This document shows, piece by piece, positions 26,276 to 35,168 of a DNA stretch of 45,596 bases. Within the stretch, counting starts at the first letter, position 1, and each line of letters opens with the position of its first letter. The notes beneath the pieces are model-generated. The model saw only the letters and a program-made list of their open reading frames with translations. It was not told the DNA's origin and searched no databases. Made by a program: the position numbers and the translations under genes. The stretch comes from Coprobacter tertius (GTDB taxonomy: Bacteria > Bacteroidota > Bacteroidia > Bacteroidales > Coprobacteraceae): NCBI RefSeq assembly GCF_024330105.1, contig NZ_JANDHW010000017.1:1-45596 (forward strand), read 5' to 3'.

Positions 26276-27364
26276 ATGAACTCCAGTGAACTGCAATCAA
26301 AAACAATTTCGTATTTAAGGTTTCCTCTTATTGTAGGAGTTGTTTTTATTCATAATAATATATCGACAATCAATATACAAGGAGAAGAACTTGTATTCGA
26401 AAATCCGCAATGGTATTATAATATCATATACCTTATCAACGATGCGATTGCCGGTATAGCGGTTCCTTTATTCTTTTTCATTTCGGGATATCTGTTTTTT
26501 TATAACGAAAACTTTAGTTTTGCAACTTATAAACGAAAAATAAAGAGTCGCACTAAAAGCTTGCTAATTCCATATCTATTCTGGAATTTATTGGGATTCT
26601 TGATTTTACTAATCAAACACTTACCACAATTTGCTGCATTTTTTCCCCGAATTGCCGAAATTAATATAACACCGGAGATCTTTTTTAAATCTTTCTGGGA
26701 CTTTTATCCCCCCAATGAAGGAGGAATAAGTACCCCGATAAATATCCCCTTTTGGTTTATTCGAGATTTGATAATAATCGTAATTTTTACTCCGGTAATC
26801 AAATGGCTAATCACATATCTTAAATTATTTTTTCCGATTATTTTGTTTATATGCTGGTATTTCAATATCTGGCCCGATATCAGAGGAATAAATAGCGTAA
26901 GTGTTTTTTTCTTCAGTATTGGGGCTTACCTAAGTATCAACCGGCTGAATATCACCGATTGTTTCAAACCTCTTTTTATCCCGACGTTAGTCATATACCC
27001 GTTTTTAGCCTTTTTTGACGTATACTATCAAGGGGCAACTTATCACTCATACATTCATAATGGCGGGATCATGACAGGTCTGATAATGTCATTTAATATC
27101 GTATCTTACTTCCTGTCGAAACATAAAATACACGTAAATAAATTTCTGACCGACAGCAGCTTTTTTATATTTGCCATTCACTGCTTATTTATTAGCGAAT
27201 TAATGAAAATTACAATAAAATTATTACAGCCTAATTCAGCTTATACACTGATCATGATTTATTTCTTAATCCCTTTTGTTACAATCATAATCTCATTATT
27301 TTTATACAAATTATCAAAAACACTTTTCCCGAAATTTACTTCGATAATTACGGGCGGAAGGTAA
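26276..27364 (+). CDS. Acyltransferase 3 family integral membrane protein
   Basis: 362 residues with about ten membrane segments. The family markers are the N-terminal LRFPLIVGVVFIHNN segment (His near residue 25, as in OatA-type enzymes), PLFFFISGYLFF, and KSRTKSLLIPYLFWNLLGF with basic residues before an aromatic segment. It would O-acylate an envelope polysaccharide or other surface glycan, but no glycan locus is nearby. Very AT-rich codon use. Confidence 0.85.
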   Translation: MNSSELQSKTISYLRFPLIVGVVFIHNNISTINIQGEELVFENPQWYYNIIYLINDAIAGIAVPLFFFISGYLFFYNENFSFATYKRKIKSRTKSLLIPYLFWNLLGFLILLIKHLPQFAAFFPRIAEINITPEIFFKSFWDFYPPNEGGISTPINIPFWFIRDLIIIVIFTPVIKWLITYLKLFFPIILFICWYFNIWPDIRGINSVSVFFFSIGAYLSINRLNITDCFKPLFIPTLVIYPFLAFFDVYYQGATYHSYIHNGGIMTGLIMSFNIVSYFLSKHKIHVNKFLTDSSFFIFAIHCLFISELMKITIKLLQPNSAYTLIMIYFLIPFVTIIISLFLYKLSKTLFPKFTSIITGGR

Positions 27365-27860
27365 ATGAAAGCTTAATTACCGGAATTATCTCCAACATTT
27401 TTGTAGTAGCGAAAAACAGATATAAAGATATCTTTAAATCAAAAATAGTACTTAGGGGGAAAAGTGACTTTTTTCCTCTGATAGATTTCCTTAATTCCAG
27501 ATGATGTCGATATTTCTCCTTTCTCCTCTATTATTTTTTATACTTTTAATTTTTCGGCAATTTTATCCAATTCCTCATTTTTTCCGTCGCTTCATCGGGA
27601 TAATCTTTTGCAGGTTAACGTCGATATGATCATTTTAAAATTAAATCAGTAGACAACAACAATAACATTCCATTTCTTACACAGGCCATATTTTCGTTTC
27701 CTTTTTTGTAGGGTCAAGATTTTTTTGATAATTTGCCGCTGTTTTTTCAAGATCCATCAAATACATAATTATTTTGGAGGAAAGAAAAAGCACTCTTTTT
27801 ATTACTAACTGGCAATTTAATAGGCTCTTAATAATAACACAATTTTTATGCATTAAGATA
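27365..27860. other. Gene-poor stretch with possible minus-strand gene debris
   Basis: 496 bp without a supported gene. On the minus strand, fragments such as MDLEKTAANYQKNLDPTKKE (from about 27759) and EELDKIAEKLKV (about 27550) sit in different frames broken by stops, suggesting a decayed gene; I cannot name it. CTTAGGGGGAAAA near 27451 resembles a segment before the (AC)19 leader (about 20790), but no AC tract follows. Confidence 0.3.
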
Positions 27861-28439
27861 ATGAAAGACATAATAAACACACGTTGTGGCTGGGCAGGTA
27901 CAGATGAACTGTATGTAAAATATCACGATGAAGAATGGGGCAGGCTCGTTATTGATGACAAAACTTTATTCGAGTTTCTGGTTCTTGAAAGCGCCCAAGC
28001 CGGATTAGCATGGATCACCATTCTCAGAAAACGAGAAGGATACAGAAAAGCCTTTCATCACTTTGATGTAGAACGAATAGCATGTATGACATCAGAAGAC
28101 ATCGAACAACTAATGCAATTTGACGGCATTATACGAAATCGTCAGAAAATTAAATCTACAATTACAAATGCAAGACTTTTTCTCTCCATACAACAGGAGT
28201 TCGGAAGTTTTTATAATTACATACTAACGTTTCTTCCCGGTAAAAAACCGATAGTCAATAATTTCCGGTCATTAAGTGAAGTACCGGTATTATCTCCTGA
28301 ATCCGAAGCTATGAGCAAGGATATGAAAAAACGAGGATTCAAATTCTTCGGAGCTACTATTTGTTACGCATACCTACAAGCAACAGGATTCATCAACGAT
28401 CATCTGACAGACTGCATTTGCCGAAAAATAAATAAATAA
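27861..28439 (+). CDS. tag: DNA-3-methyladenine glycosylase I
   Basis: 192 residues from the ATG at 27861; the frame is open upstream but this start gives the normal Tag N terminus. Tag excises 3-methyladenine from alkylated DNA. The zinc ligands are visible: Cys9 in TRCGW, His22 in KYHDEEWG, and the C-terminal His and Cys of NDHLTDC. Core segments FEFLVLESAQAGLAWITILRKR (start of the catalytic HhH-like region) and GFKFFGATICYAYLQA are intact. Confidence 0.93.
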   Translation: MKDIINTRCGWAGTDELYVKYHDEEWGRLVIDDKTLFEFLVLESAQAGLAWITILRKREGYRKAFHHFDVERIACMTSEDIEQLMQFDGIIRNRQKIKSTITNARLFLSIQQEFGSFYNYILTFLPGKKPIVNNFRSLSEVPVLSPESEAMSKDMKKRGFKFFGATICYAYLQATGFINDHLTDCICRKINK

Positions 28440-28499
28440 ATAAGAAATTTCAATTCACATAAAGAATAATAAGTATTTAAAATCATCGATGAATAATCC

Positions 28500-29678
28500 A
28501 TGGAACAACTCATCAACAAAAATTCTCGTATCGAGGTCGTAGATGCCTTACGAGGATTTGCCGTAATGGCAATCCTCTTGGTTCATAATTTGGAACACTT
28601 TATTTTTCCGGTTTATCCGACTAACTCGCCAAATTGGCTGAATATCTTAAATCAAGGTGTATGCAACGGAGTTTTTACCCTCTTTGCAGGAAAAGCCTAC
28701 GCTATTTTCGCTCTTCTGTTCGGATTTACATTCTACATACAAAACAACAATCAAAAAAAACAGGGCAAAGACTTCGGCTATCGCTTTCTGTGGCGTTTAA
28801 TACTGCTGGCCGGTTTTGCAACACTAAATGCAGCCTTTTTCCCAGCAGGAGATGTTTTATTATTATTCGTAGTGGTCGGACCCGTATTATTCTTTACACG
28901 AAACTGGAGCAACAAGGCCATTATTATTACTGCTGCCGTTTTTCTGTTACAACCCGTCGAATGGTATCATTACATCGCCAATCTGATAAACCCGGCACAC
29001 CGATTGCCCAACCTCAAAGTAAGCGAAATGTATGCAGAAGTAGCGGAATACATAAAAGCCGGAAATTTTTGGGATTTCATTTTAGGGAACATTTCGTTAG
29101 GGCAAAAAGCCAGCCTATTATGGGCTATAAATGCAGGCCGTTTTTTCCAAACGGCAGGATTATTCCTATTGGGCTTCTATATCGGTAGAAAGCAACTTTT
29201 TGTTTCTTCCGAAAGCAATCTCCATTTCTGGGTAAAAACATTGATTGTTTCCGCGATCGCTTTTGCTCCTTTATATACATTAAAAGAACTTATTATGGAG
29301 AATGATACGATTATACAACAAACTGTAGGAACAGCATTTGACATGTGGCAAAAATTAGCCTTTTCGTTAGTCTTGATAGCCTCTTTCATACTTCTTTACC
29401 AAAACTATAAGTTCCGTAATGCTGTCGACAACTTACGTTTTTACGGCAGAATGAGTCTTACAAACTACATAACACAATCTATAATTGGAGCTATCATCTA
29501 TTTTCCATTCGGTTTGTACCTCTCTCCTTATTGTGGATATACAGTCAGCTTATTAATCGGATTTTTCATATTCTTACTACAAGTGAAATTATGCAAGTGG
29601 TGGCTGTCGAAACATAAACAAGGACCATTAGAGTCGATTTGGCACAAATGGACTTGGTTTGGAACCTGTAAACGGTAA
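28500..29678 (+). CDS. DUF418 / YeiB-like membrane protein
   Basis: 392 residues with about eight to ten membrane segments. The N-terminal IEVVDALRGFAVMAILLVHN and LFAGKAYAIFALLFGFTFY, and the C-terminal YGRMSLTNYITQSIIG and GPLESIWHKWTW, are DUF418 hallmarks. The family is related to membrane acyltransferases but its function is not established. A fragment of a second DUF418 gene lies just downstream on the other strand. Confidence 0.88.
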   Translation: MEQLINKNSRIEVVDALRGFAVMAILLVHNLEHFIFPVYPTNSPNWLNILNQGVCNGVFTLFAGKAYAIFALLFGFTFYIQNNNQKKQGKDFGYRFLWRLILLAGFATLNAAFFPAGDVLLLFVVVGPVLFFTRNWSNKAIIITAAVFLLQPVEWYHYIANLINPAHRLPNLKVSEMYAEVAEYIKAGNFWDFILGNISLGQKASLLWAINAGRFFQTAGLFLLGFYIGRKQLFVSSESNLHFWVKTLIVSAIAFAPLYTLKELIMENDTIIQQTVGTAFDMWQKLAFSLVLIASFILLYQNYKFRNAVDNLRFYGRMSLTNYITQSIIGAIIYFPFGLYLSPYCGYTVSLLIGFFIFLLQVKLCKWWLSKHKQGPLESIWHKWTWFGTCKR

Positions 29679-29703
29679 CAAATAAACGCCCGATTAAACA
29701 ACA

Positions 29704-29937
29704 TTAAAAATTGTCTAATAACTTGTTTAAATTTTCGAAGAACAATGAAAACAGTACGTAGAATTTCCTGTCGATAAAAATATATTGTAAAAATCGTACC
29801 GTATGATCGATTATAGCAATAGGAATAGTTTCCGTCAAGTCAGTTTTTAGAAATGTATAAAAATCGAACACAGGAAAGTTCGCAAGAATAATACCCGGTA
29901 TGGCCGTATTTTCTGCGATAAATACTTCCTGTCTCAT
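29704..29937 (-). pseudogene. Truncated DUF418 gene remnant
   Basis: The 77 residues match the N-terminal region of DUF418 proteins: a G-I-I-L-A-N-F-P-V-F-D segment, then FLQYIFIDRKFYVLFSLFF, corresponding to the usual F-x-DGKFY-x-LFSLLFG motif. The normal ALRGF start is lost (MRQEVFIAENTAIPG) and everything after residue 77 is missing. It differs in subfamily from the intact gene at 28500. It begins 10 nt after the acetyltransferase stop, so it may be the decayed third gene of that operon. Confidence 0.7.
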
Positions 29938-29947
29938 CGTAAATATT

Positions 29948-30514
29948 TTACGGTTCGATCCTACGGATCGGTTTGGCCGGTATACCGCCTACGATAGTAT
30001 TTGCAGGCACATCTTTCGTCACAACAGAACCGGCAGCAATAATGGCATTATCACCGATAGTCACACCTTGTAAAATGGTGGAATTGGAACCTATCCACAC
30101 ATTTTTCTCCACGATGATAGGAGCAGGAAACATTGAAACACGTGTTTCGGGAGCGATACCATGATTAAGTGTGGCGAATACGACATTGTGTCCCACCAGA
30201 CAATCATCGCCCAACGTCACACCGCCATGATCCTGAAAGTGGCAGCAGGCATTGATAAAGACATTTTTCCCTATAGTAATATTCTTTCCGAAATCGGTAT
30301 AAAACGGAGGAAACACACGGAAGGAAACATCGACCTCCTTGCCAAAAAGCAGGGAAAGGTATTCTCGTACTTCATTGGGTGTATGATAAGCGGCATTTAG
30401 TTCAAAGGTTATTTTTCGTGCTTCATTACTCATCCGATCCATGAATTCACAGATTTCGGGAGTATCGAGCGGAAGACGTGCGCCGACATGTTTTAAGAAT
30501 GCTTCAAGTGTCAT
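29948..30514 (-). CDS. Hexapeptide O-acetyltransferase (maltose/galactoside acetyltransferase type)
   Basis: 188 residues. The N-terminal helical Mac domain ([20 protein letters not shown]) precedes a left-handed beta-helix of hexapeptide repeats ([60 protein letters not shown]). The catalytic His lies in TLNHGI and the C terminus is [13 protein letters not shown]. It acetylates a sugar or similar hydroxyl using acetyl-CoA. It starts 18 nt after the flavoprotein gene, likely in one operon. Confidence 0.9.
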   Translation of the reverse strand: MTLEAFLKHVGARLPLDTPEICEFMDRMSNEARKITFELNAAYHTPNEVREYLSLLFGKEVDVSFRVFPPFYTDFGKNITIGKNVFINACCHFQDHGGVTLGDDCLVGHNVVFATLNHGIAPETRVSMFPAPIIVEKNVWIGSNSTILQGVTIGDNAIIAAGSVVTKDVPANTIVGGIPAKPIRRIEP

Positions 30515-30532
30515 ATTGTTATTTCTTATGAT

Positions 30533-31075
30533 TTACCCAATACTTCGTCCCATATCGTATGCTTTTCGCAAGGCAAGATTTCCTTTAATCTCCCCGACAT
30601 GCCATACGCCTCCACAGAATACAGAACCTTTTATTACAGGATTCTCCAAACAATCGAGAAACCCTTTGAAATTTAATATAATACGGTCCATTATCGTCGG
30701 ATCATCCTCCGCAGCCGTAGCTATGAAATAAAATTCCTTGTCCGTCATTTCTGTGTAAAGTCCGCAACAACGGTCTATCAAAGCCTTCATCTGTGCACTC
30801 ATCGAATAGAAATAAACGGGAGTCGCCATGACGATAACATCCGTACACAGCATTTTATCTATTATTTCAGATGCATCGTCATTTTGTGGACAGGGCTTTT
30901 TCCCCCGGCTACATACACCACATCCCAAACAGGGATGTATCTCCTTATCTCGGAGAAAAACTTTCTCTACTTCGTTATCGCCATCTACCGCACCTCGCAG
31001 AAATTCGTTGCAAAGCATATCGGAATTTCCACCACGACGTGGACTGGATGATAAAATCAAAACTTTTTTTGCCAT
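30533..31075 (-). CDS. Flavodoxin-fold NADPH-dependent FMN reductase with Cys motif
   Basis: 180 residues. The N-terminal SSSPRRGGNSDML is the FMN-phosphate loop, ATPVYFYSMSAQMKALIDR the second FMN segment. CLGCGVCSRGKKPC gives a CxxCxxC-like cluster as in iron-sulfur flavoproteins of this family, which could bind Fe-S. Probably an electron-transfer or quinone/nitro reductase. It is the first gene after a promoter carrying the same 56-bp upstream element as the aldo/keto reductase operon. Confidence 0.88.
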   Translation of the reverse strand: MAKKVLILSSSPRRGGNSDMLCNEFLRGAVDGDNEVEKVFLRDKEIHPCLGCGVCSRGKKPCPQNDDASEIIDKMLCTDVIVMATPVYFYSMSAQMKALIDRCCGLYTEMTDKEFYFIATAAEDDPTIMDRIILNFKGFLDCLENPVIKGSVFCGGVWHVGEIKGNLALRKAYDMGRSIG

Positions 31076-31097
31076 ATTCTTATTTTTTATTCTGTCG

Positions 31098-31180
31098 CAA
31101 AGTTCGGAAAAAAGCCTGATCCTTTTTGTAGATAAATTACGGATATTATTCCCCGTATATAACCTCGATTACAGATTTAT
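31098..31180 (-). promoter_or_regulatory. Activator-type promoter of the flavoprotein operon, shared element copy 1
   Basis: On the minus strand GAACTTTG (plus 31098-31105) is a -7-like box. From 20 nt upstream, a 56-bp element (31125-31180) matches 34508-34563 at about 48 of 56 positions. It contains half-sites TCTGTAAT and TCCGTAAT as direct repeats 32 nt apart, about three helical turns. There is no good -33 box, as expected for activator-dependent promoters. Confidence 0.65.
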
Positions 31181-31225
31181 GGAAAAACAGAGTATATCAG
31201 CATTTCATACCAGAATGAAAGCCAT

Positions 31226-31258
31226 CAAAAAAAGCCCCCATTCGTAAAAATGGAGACT
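31226..31258 (-). terminator. Terminator of the alcohol dehydrogenase operon
   Basis: On the minus strand AGTCTCCATT pairs with AATGGGGGCT (10 bp with G-U pairs, plus coordinates 31233-31258), followed by a T run. Confidence 0.75.
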
Positions 31259-31289
31259 TTTGTCCGAATCTCATATATATGTCTTGCAG

Positions 31290-32462
31290 TTACAAACTTT
31301 CACGCAGGACAGAAAGAACATCTTCCCGTGTAAGCACTTTAAAACCTCCATTCATAATGAAAGTAGAATCGGCAATGCCTTCAAGCATATCTTCAGTAAC
31401 GCCTAACGACGAAATTTCCGTAGCTACACCGATTTGTTTCATCCATTCCAGCAGAGCTTCTACACCTTCGTTTGCAAGCTGCTCATCCGTTTTGTCTGCT
31501 GCCGATATATCCCATACCGCAGTTGCGAAACGAGCAAACTTTCTCAATCCGTATGGAAGGATATGACGATAATAAGCTATGGAAACCCCAGACAGGGTCA
31601 TACCGTGAGTGGCATCGGTGTATGCTCCTATAGCTTGGCCGATCATGTGCACCATCCAGTCTTGACTCTTGCCTTTACCGATAAGCGTGTTCAGTGCCCA
31701 CGTCGATGTCCACATGATATTGGAACGCACCTCGTAGTCCTGCGGATTCTTTACCGCAATCCTACTGCTGTGTATGAGCGAGCGCATCAACCCTTCTGCC
31801 AGATAGTCGGATGTATTGTCATCTTCGCCTGAAAAGTACTGTTCCATGATATGGCTCATGATGTCGAAAAATCCAGCTACCATTTGGCGTAGTGGAACAG
31901 AGAAGGTATAGCGCGGATTGAGGATAGAAAATCTCGGCATGACATTCTCTCCGAATATCTTACCGATTTTGAGCTTCGTTTCATGATTCGTGATAACCGA
32001 ACCTCCGTTCATTTCCGAACCGGTACCTACCATTGTCAGCACAGAACCTATCGGAATAATACGCAGGTTGCTATCCGGGTCTTCTTGTCGGAGGTAGTAT
32101 TTTTCCCACGGGTCACCATCATACCATACCGAAACGCTGACCGCTTTAGCGTAGTCGATAGTCGAACCGCCACCGACAGCCAAAATCAAATCCACGTTAT
32201 TCTCTCGCGCCAGCTTCACTCCCTCATAAAGCTTATCTGTCGTCGGATTGGGCATGACACCGGGCAATTCTATCACTTCTTTTCCTGCTGCACGCAATAC
32301 AGACATCACTTCATCGAAAATGCCGTTTGTCTTGATAGAACCGCTACCATAAGTCAGTAACACTTTTGCACCATAATTCTTTAACTCTTCACCCAAATGT
32401 TTCTGAGCGTTATCCCCGAAATATAGTTTCGTAGGATTGTAATAACTGAAATTTCCTAACAT
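31290..32462 (-). CDS. Iron-containing (group III) alcohol dehydrogenase, YqhD/BdhA type
   Basis: 390 residues. The NAD(P) site GGGSTIDYAKA and the SEMNGGSVITNHETKLK segment are typical of butanol dehydrogenase/YqhD. Metal ligands fit FFDIMSHIMEQY (Asp and His) and HMIGQAIGAYTDATHGMTLS (two His). It reduces aldehydes with NAD(P)H, often as detoxification. Last gene of an operon behind the hydrolase (31 nt gap), followed by a terminator. Confidence 0.93.
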   Translation of the reverse strand: MLGNFSYYNPTKLYFGDNAQKHLGEELKNYGAKVLLTYGSGSIKTNGIFDEVMSVLRAAGKEVIELPGVMPNPTTDKLYEGVKLARENNVDLILAVGGGSTIDYAKAVSVSVWYDGDPWEKYYLRQEDPDSNLRIIPIGSVLTMVGTGSEMNGGSVITNHETKLKIGKIFGENVMPRFSILNPRYTFSVPLRQMVAGFFDIMSHIMEQYFSGEDDNTSDYLAEGLMRSLIHSSRIAVKNPQDYEVRSNIMWTSTWALNTLIGKGKSQDWMVHMIGQAIGAYTDATHGMTLSGVSIAYYRHILPYGLRKFARFATAVWDISAADKTDEQLANEGVEALLEWMKQIGVATEISSLGVTEDMLEGIADSTFIMNGGFKVLTREDVLSVLRESL

Positions 32463-32493
32463 TGTTCTTATTTTATCGGTTGTATTTATCTTA

Positions 32494-33561
32494 TTATTTC
32501 AAATTGCTGTTGAAGAACTGCTCAATCTTTTCGAACGGTATCACTTGCAGATTATCATACAAATCCACATGGTTGGCCCCAGGAATAATCATCAGCTCTT
32601 TATTGTCACCTTTCAGTTTTTTAAAAGCATCCTCACTAAAATAACGGGAGTGAGCCTTTTCGCCGTGAATCATCAACACAGCGCTGCGTATCTCGTCGCT
32701 ATAGGACAAAATAGGCATATTGATGAACGAAAGCGAAGAAGTCTTGTTCCAACCGCTGTTAGAGTTGAGTGATCGCTTATGGTAGCCGCGTTTGGTCTTA
32801 TAATAGCCATAATAATCTTTCACGAATTGAGGTGCATCATCTGGTAGTGGATCAATCACCCCTCCGGCAAGTGTATACGAACCATTGCGGTAATCTTCGG
32901 TACGCTGAGCATTAAGTTGCTTACGTAACTCGTAGCGGGCATCGGCATCCATTATATCATTGTAACCATTGGCATTTACACGGCTCATATCATACATCGT
33001 AGCCGTTACCGTCGCTTTGATTCGGGTATCGATAGCCGCCGCATTGAGCGCCATACCACCCCAACCACAAATACCGAGAATACCGATACAATCCGCATCC
33101 ACGTCATCACGAGTAGCAAGATAGTCTACCGCAGCGCTAAAGTCTTCTGTATTAATATCCGGTGAAGCCACATAACGAGGCTCACCGCCACTTTCACCCG
33201 TATAGGATGGATCGAAAGCAATCGTAAGAAATCCCCTCTCTGCCAGCTTTTGAGCATACAACCCCGAAGATTGCTCTTTCACCGCACCGAACGGACCGCT
33301 GATGGCAACTGCCGGCAGTTTACCATTGGCGTCTTTAGGAATATATAAGTCAGCGGCAAGCGTGATACCGTAACGGTTGTGAAAAGTAACTTTAGAGTGG
33401 TGTACTTTATCGCTCAGAGGAAACGTCTTGTCCCATTCTTGAGTCAGGTTCAATTTCTTTTCCATATTCCTGTTTAAATAATTGTCTGCCGCTAACAGAT
33501 TGCCTGCGGCACAAAAGCATATCGCCATTGCCATACATAAGATTTTTACTGAATTTTTCAT
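32494..33561 (-). CDS. Exported alpha/beta hydrolase with Cys nucleophile (dienelactone-hydrolase-like)
   Basis: 355 residues with a signal peptide ending near N-L-L-A-A (about residue 25). Fold markers: AVAISGPFGAVKEQSSG (oxyanion region), nucleophile elbow GICGWGG with Cys in place of Ser, VLMIHGEKAHSRYFSEDAF (acid region) and the catalytic His in GANHVDLYD. Cys-type elbows are known in dienelactone hydrolases. It sits between the broken aldo/keto reductase (30 nt) and the alcohol dehydrogenase (31 nt), suggesting a detoxification operon. Confidence 0.85.
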   Translation of the reverse strand: MKNSVKILCMAMAICFCAAGNLLAADNYLNRNMEKKLNLTQEWDKTFPLSDKVHHSKVTFHNRYGITLAADLYIPKDANGKLPAVAISGPFGAVKEQSSGLYAQKLAERGFLTIAFDPSYTGESGGEPRYVASPDINTEDFSAAVDYLATRDDVDADCIGILGICGWGGMALNAAAIDTRIKATVTATMYDMSRVNANGYNDIMDADARYELRKQLNAQRTEDYRNGSYTLAGGVIDPLPDDAPQFVKDYYGYYKTKRGYHKRSLNSNSGWNKTSSLSFINMPILSYSDEIRSAVLMIHGEKAHSRYFSEDAFKKLKGDNKELMIIPGANHVDLYDNLQVIPFEKIEQFFNSNLK

Positions 33562-33591
33562 TTACATAAGGATTAAAGAGTCTTTGTTATT

Positions 33592-34441
33592 TCAAACTTG
33601 TAAGTAAGAGGGGGCCAGATAACTGTACAATCGCCTTACCTCACTCGGTCTTTGTGTGTCGAGTATCGTGGGAATATCTTTGTCAAGGGTAGCTATATTC
33701 CTCATGTCTTCCTCGTCAAGCGAGAAATCCCATATATTGAAATTTTCCACCATGCGTTCCTTATGAACACTTTTGAAGATAACTGCCACTCCGTGCTGGA
33801 TATTCCAACGAAGCATTACTTGAGCTATAGTCTTTTCATATTTACAGGCAATGCCTGCAAGTACAGGATCGGAAAATGTTCCTTTTAATCCCTCGGCAAA
33901 AGATTCCCGCGCTTCGGGTTGTATACCCAACTCGTGCATCACGGTAAGTTCCTCTTCGCGCTGGTAATGGATGTGCAGCTCGATTTGGTTTACTGCCGGC
34001 ACTATATCGAAGTTATAGCTCATGTCAATCAACCGTGACAGAGAAAAGTTGCATACGCCGGGATCGGATGCTCCCCTCTTGATGGTGTTTCTCCATAGCC
34101 CGACACGAACCGTAATAGTCGCCGAATGGCATGTGCACAAGATAGAGGTCGAGGTAGTCCGGCTCGAGTTTCTTCAGCGAAAGGTCGAATGCTTTCAGCG
34201 TACGGTCATAACCCGCATCGGAAATCCACACTTTAGTTGTGAAGAAAAAATCTTCACGTCTTACACACGAATTCTGCACTGCACGACCTACGGATTCCTC
34301 GTTATTATACGTCATCGCTGTATCGATCAGACGGTAACCCGTTTCAACGGCCATCTCGCATACATTGGAATCTTCTATTCGGAATACACCGAAACCCAGC
34401 ATCGGCATTTCCATTCCGTTGGATAATACGATATTTCTCAT
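33592..34441 (-). pseudogene. Frameshifted aldo/keto reductase (AKR5-like)
   Basis: The N-terminal part (from 34441) has the family start NGMEMPMLGFGVF, catalytic Asp and Tyr in IDTAMTYNNEE, Lys in TTKVW and His in LVHMPFGDYYGS. Near plus position 34058-34066 the frame shifts: the expected EG-x-IRAIGVCNFS reads EGSIRSRRM in one frame, while GVCNFSLSRLIDM to the C terminus (SEVRRLYSYLAPSYLQV) lies in another, ending at 33592. A loss of about two bases fits. Conserved Trp and Leu before the shift are Cys and His, so it looks decayed rather than a read error. Confidence 0.8.
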
Positions 34442-34480
34442 TATTCTTTATATTTCATTAGTTCCTTTCGCGGGATATTG

Positions 34481-34563
34481 CAAAATTCGGCATTTCTATA
34501 TTTCCCGTTTGTAGATAAATTACGGATATTACACTCCGATTATAACCTCAATTACAGATTTTA
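34481..34563 (-). promoter_or_regulatory. Activator-type promoter of the reductase/hydrolase/ADH operon, shared element copy 2
   Basis: On the minus strand GAATTTTG (plus 34481-34488) is the -7-like box. The 56-bp element at 34508-34563 begins 20 nt upstream, the same distance as in copy 1, and has the same half-sites TCTGTAAT and TCCGTAAT spaced 32 nt. The identical geometry points to one regulator, AraC-like by analogy. Confidence 0.65.
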
Positions 34564-34628
34564 TAATGTAGTACAGGGCGATAGTGTAAAAATAGGCCGG
34601 AATGCGGTAGTGATGAAACTCTCTTTTC

Positions 34629-34781
34629 ATGGTTATCGGAGGGGATACCATCGAAGATGATGTATTGGTAGCAGTCCAGATACAACTCATCTCAAATAAT
34701 CATAATTTATACGATCAACAGATTTTGACCTGCAAACCTGTCCGACTGAAACGTAACTGCCGAATCGATAGAATATCATAA
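34629..34781 (+). pseudogene. Remnant of a hexapeptide acetyltransferase
   Basis: A short frame reads GGDTIEDDVLVAVQIQLIS, NNHNLYDQQIL and CKPVRLKRNCRID, matching the beta-helix of O-acetyltransferases (compare I-T-I-E-D-D-V-L-V-A-P, N-H, C-K-P-V). The start and C-terminal coils are missing and a TAA interrupts it. Upstream bases in another frame (GDSVKIGRNAVVM, about 34570-34620) may belong to the same lost gene. Confidence 0.65.
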
Positions 34782-34929
34782 CAGTAAAATTACTTCTTAT
34801 TAAAGGTAGAATTAACGATATGATGAAAAATAAAAGATATAAAGACAATATATAAATAAAATTGCCATGATTTTTACTACAAACTACCGTCTTTTTTCTG
34901 TCTTTTTATGGCTCTCCAAGCAGACAGAT

Positions 34930-34970
34930 AAAAACGAAAAAGTCCTTAGATAACTGTATCTAAGGACTTT
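34930..34970 (-). terminator. Terminator of tRNA-Lys
   Basis: Perfect 14-bp stem, AAAGTCCTTAGATA (34939-34952) and TATCTAAGGACTTT (34957-34970), with a 4-nt loop. On the minus strand it is followed by a T-rich tract, so it ends the tRNA transcript. Confidence 0.85.
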
Positions 34971-35006
34971 AAGCGTCAAGTCAGAGACTTTAAAGACTGT
35001 TTCCTG

Positions 35007-35079
35007 TGACCCCGGAGAGGCTCGAACTCTCGACCCAATGATTAAGAGTCATTTGCTCTACCAACTGAGCTACGGAGTC
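35007..35079 (-). tRNA. tRNA-Lys (anticodon CTT)
   Basis: The minus strand folds as a 73-nt cloverleaf: acceptor GACTCCG with CGGGGTC, D arm GCTCAGTTGGTAGAGC, anticodon loop CTCTTAA with CTT, T arm with the GTTCGAG segment, discriminator A. No CCA is encoded. Confidence 0.95.
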
Positions 35080-35108
35080 ATGATCTTAATCGGTTGCGGT
35101 TGCGGTTG

Positions 35109-35139
35109 CAAAAGTAATGCTTTTTACAAAAGCCGCAAA
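35109..35139 (-). promoter_or_regulatory. Promoter of tRNA-Lys
   Basis: On the minus strand TTTG (plus 35136-35139) is followed after 19 nt by TACTTTTG (35109-35116), matching the consensus. The start near 35103 precedes a three-fold GGTTGC hexamer (about 35092-35109) in the 5' leader. Confidence 0.7.
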
Positions 35140-35168
35140 GATTTTTTGAAAAATTTTATTTCGTTTTT

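Noticed and set aside
27677-27880. 67-codon minus-strand ORF
   Set aside because: Overlaps the tag start on the opposite strand and resembles gene debris rather than an intact gene.
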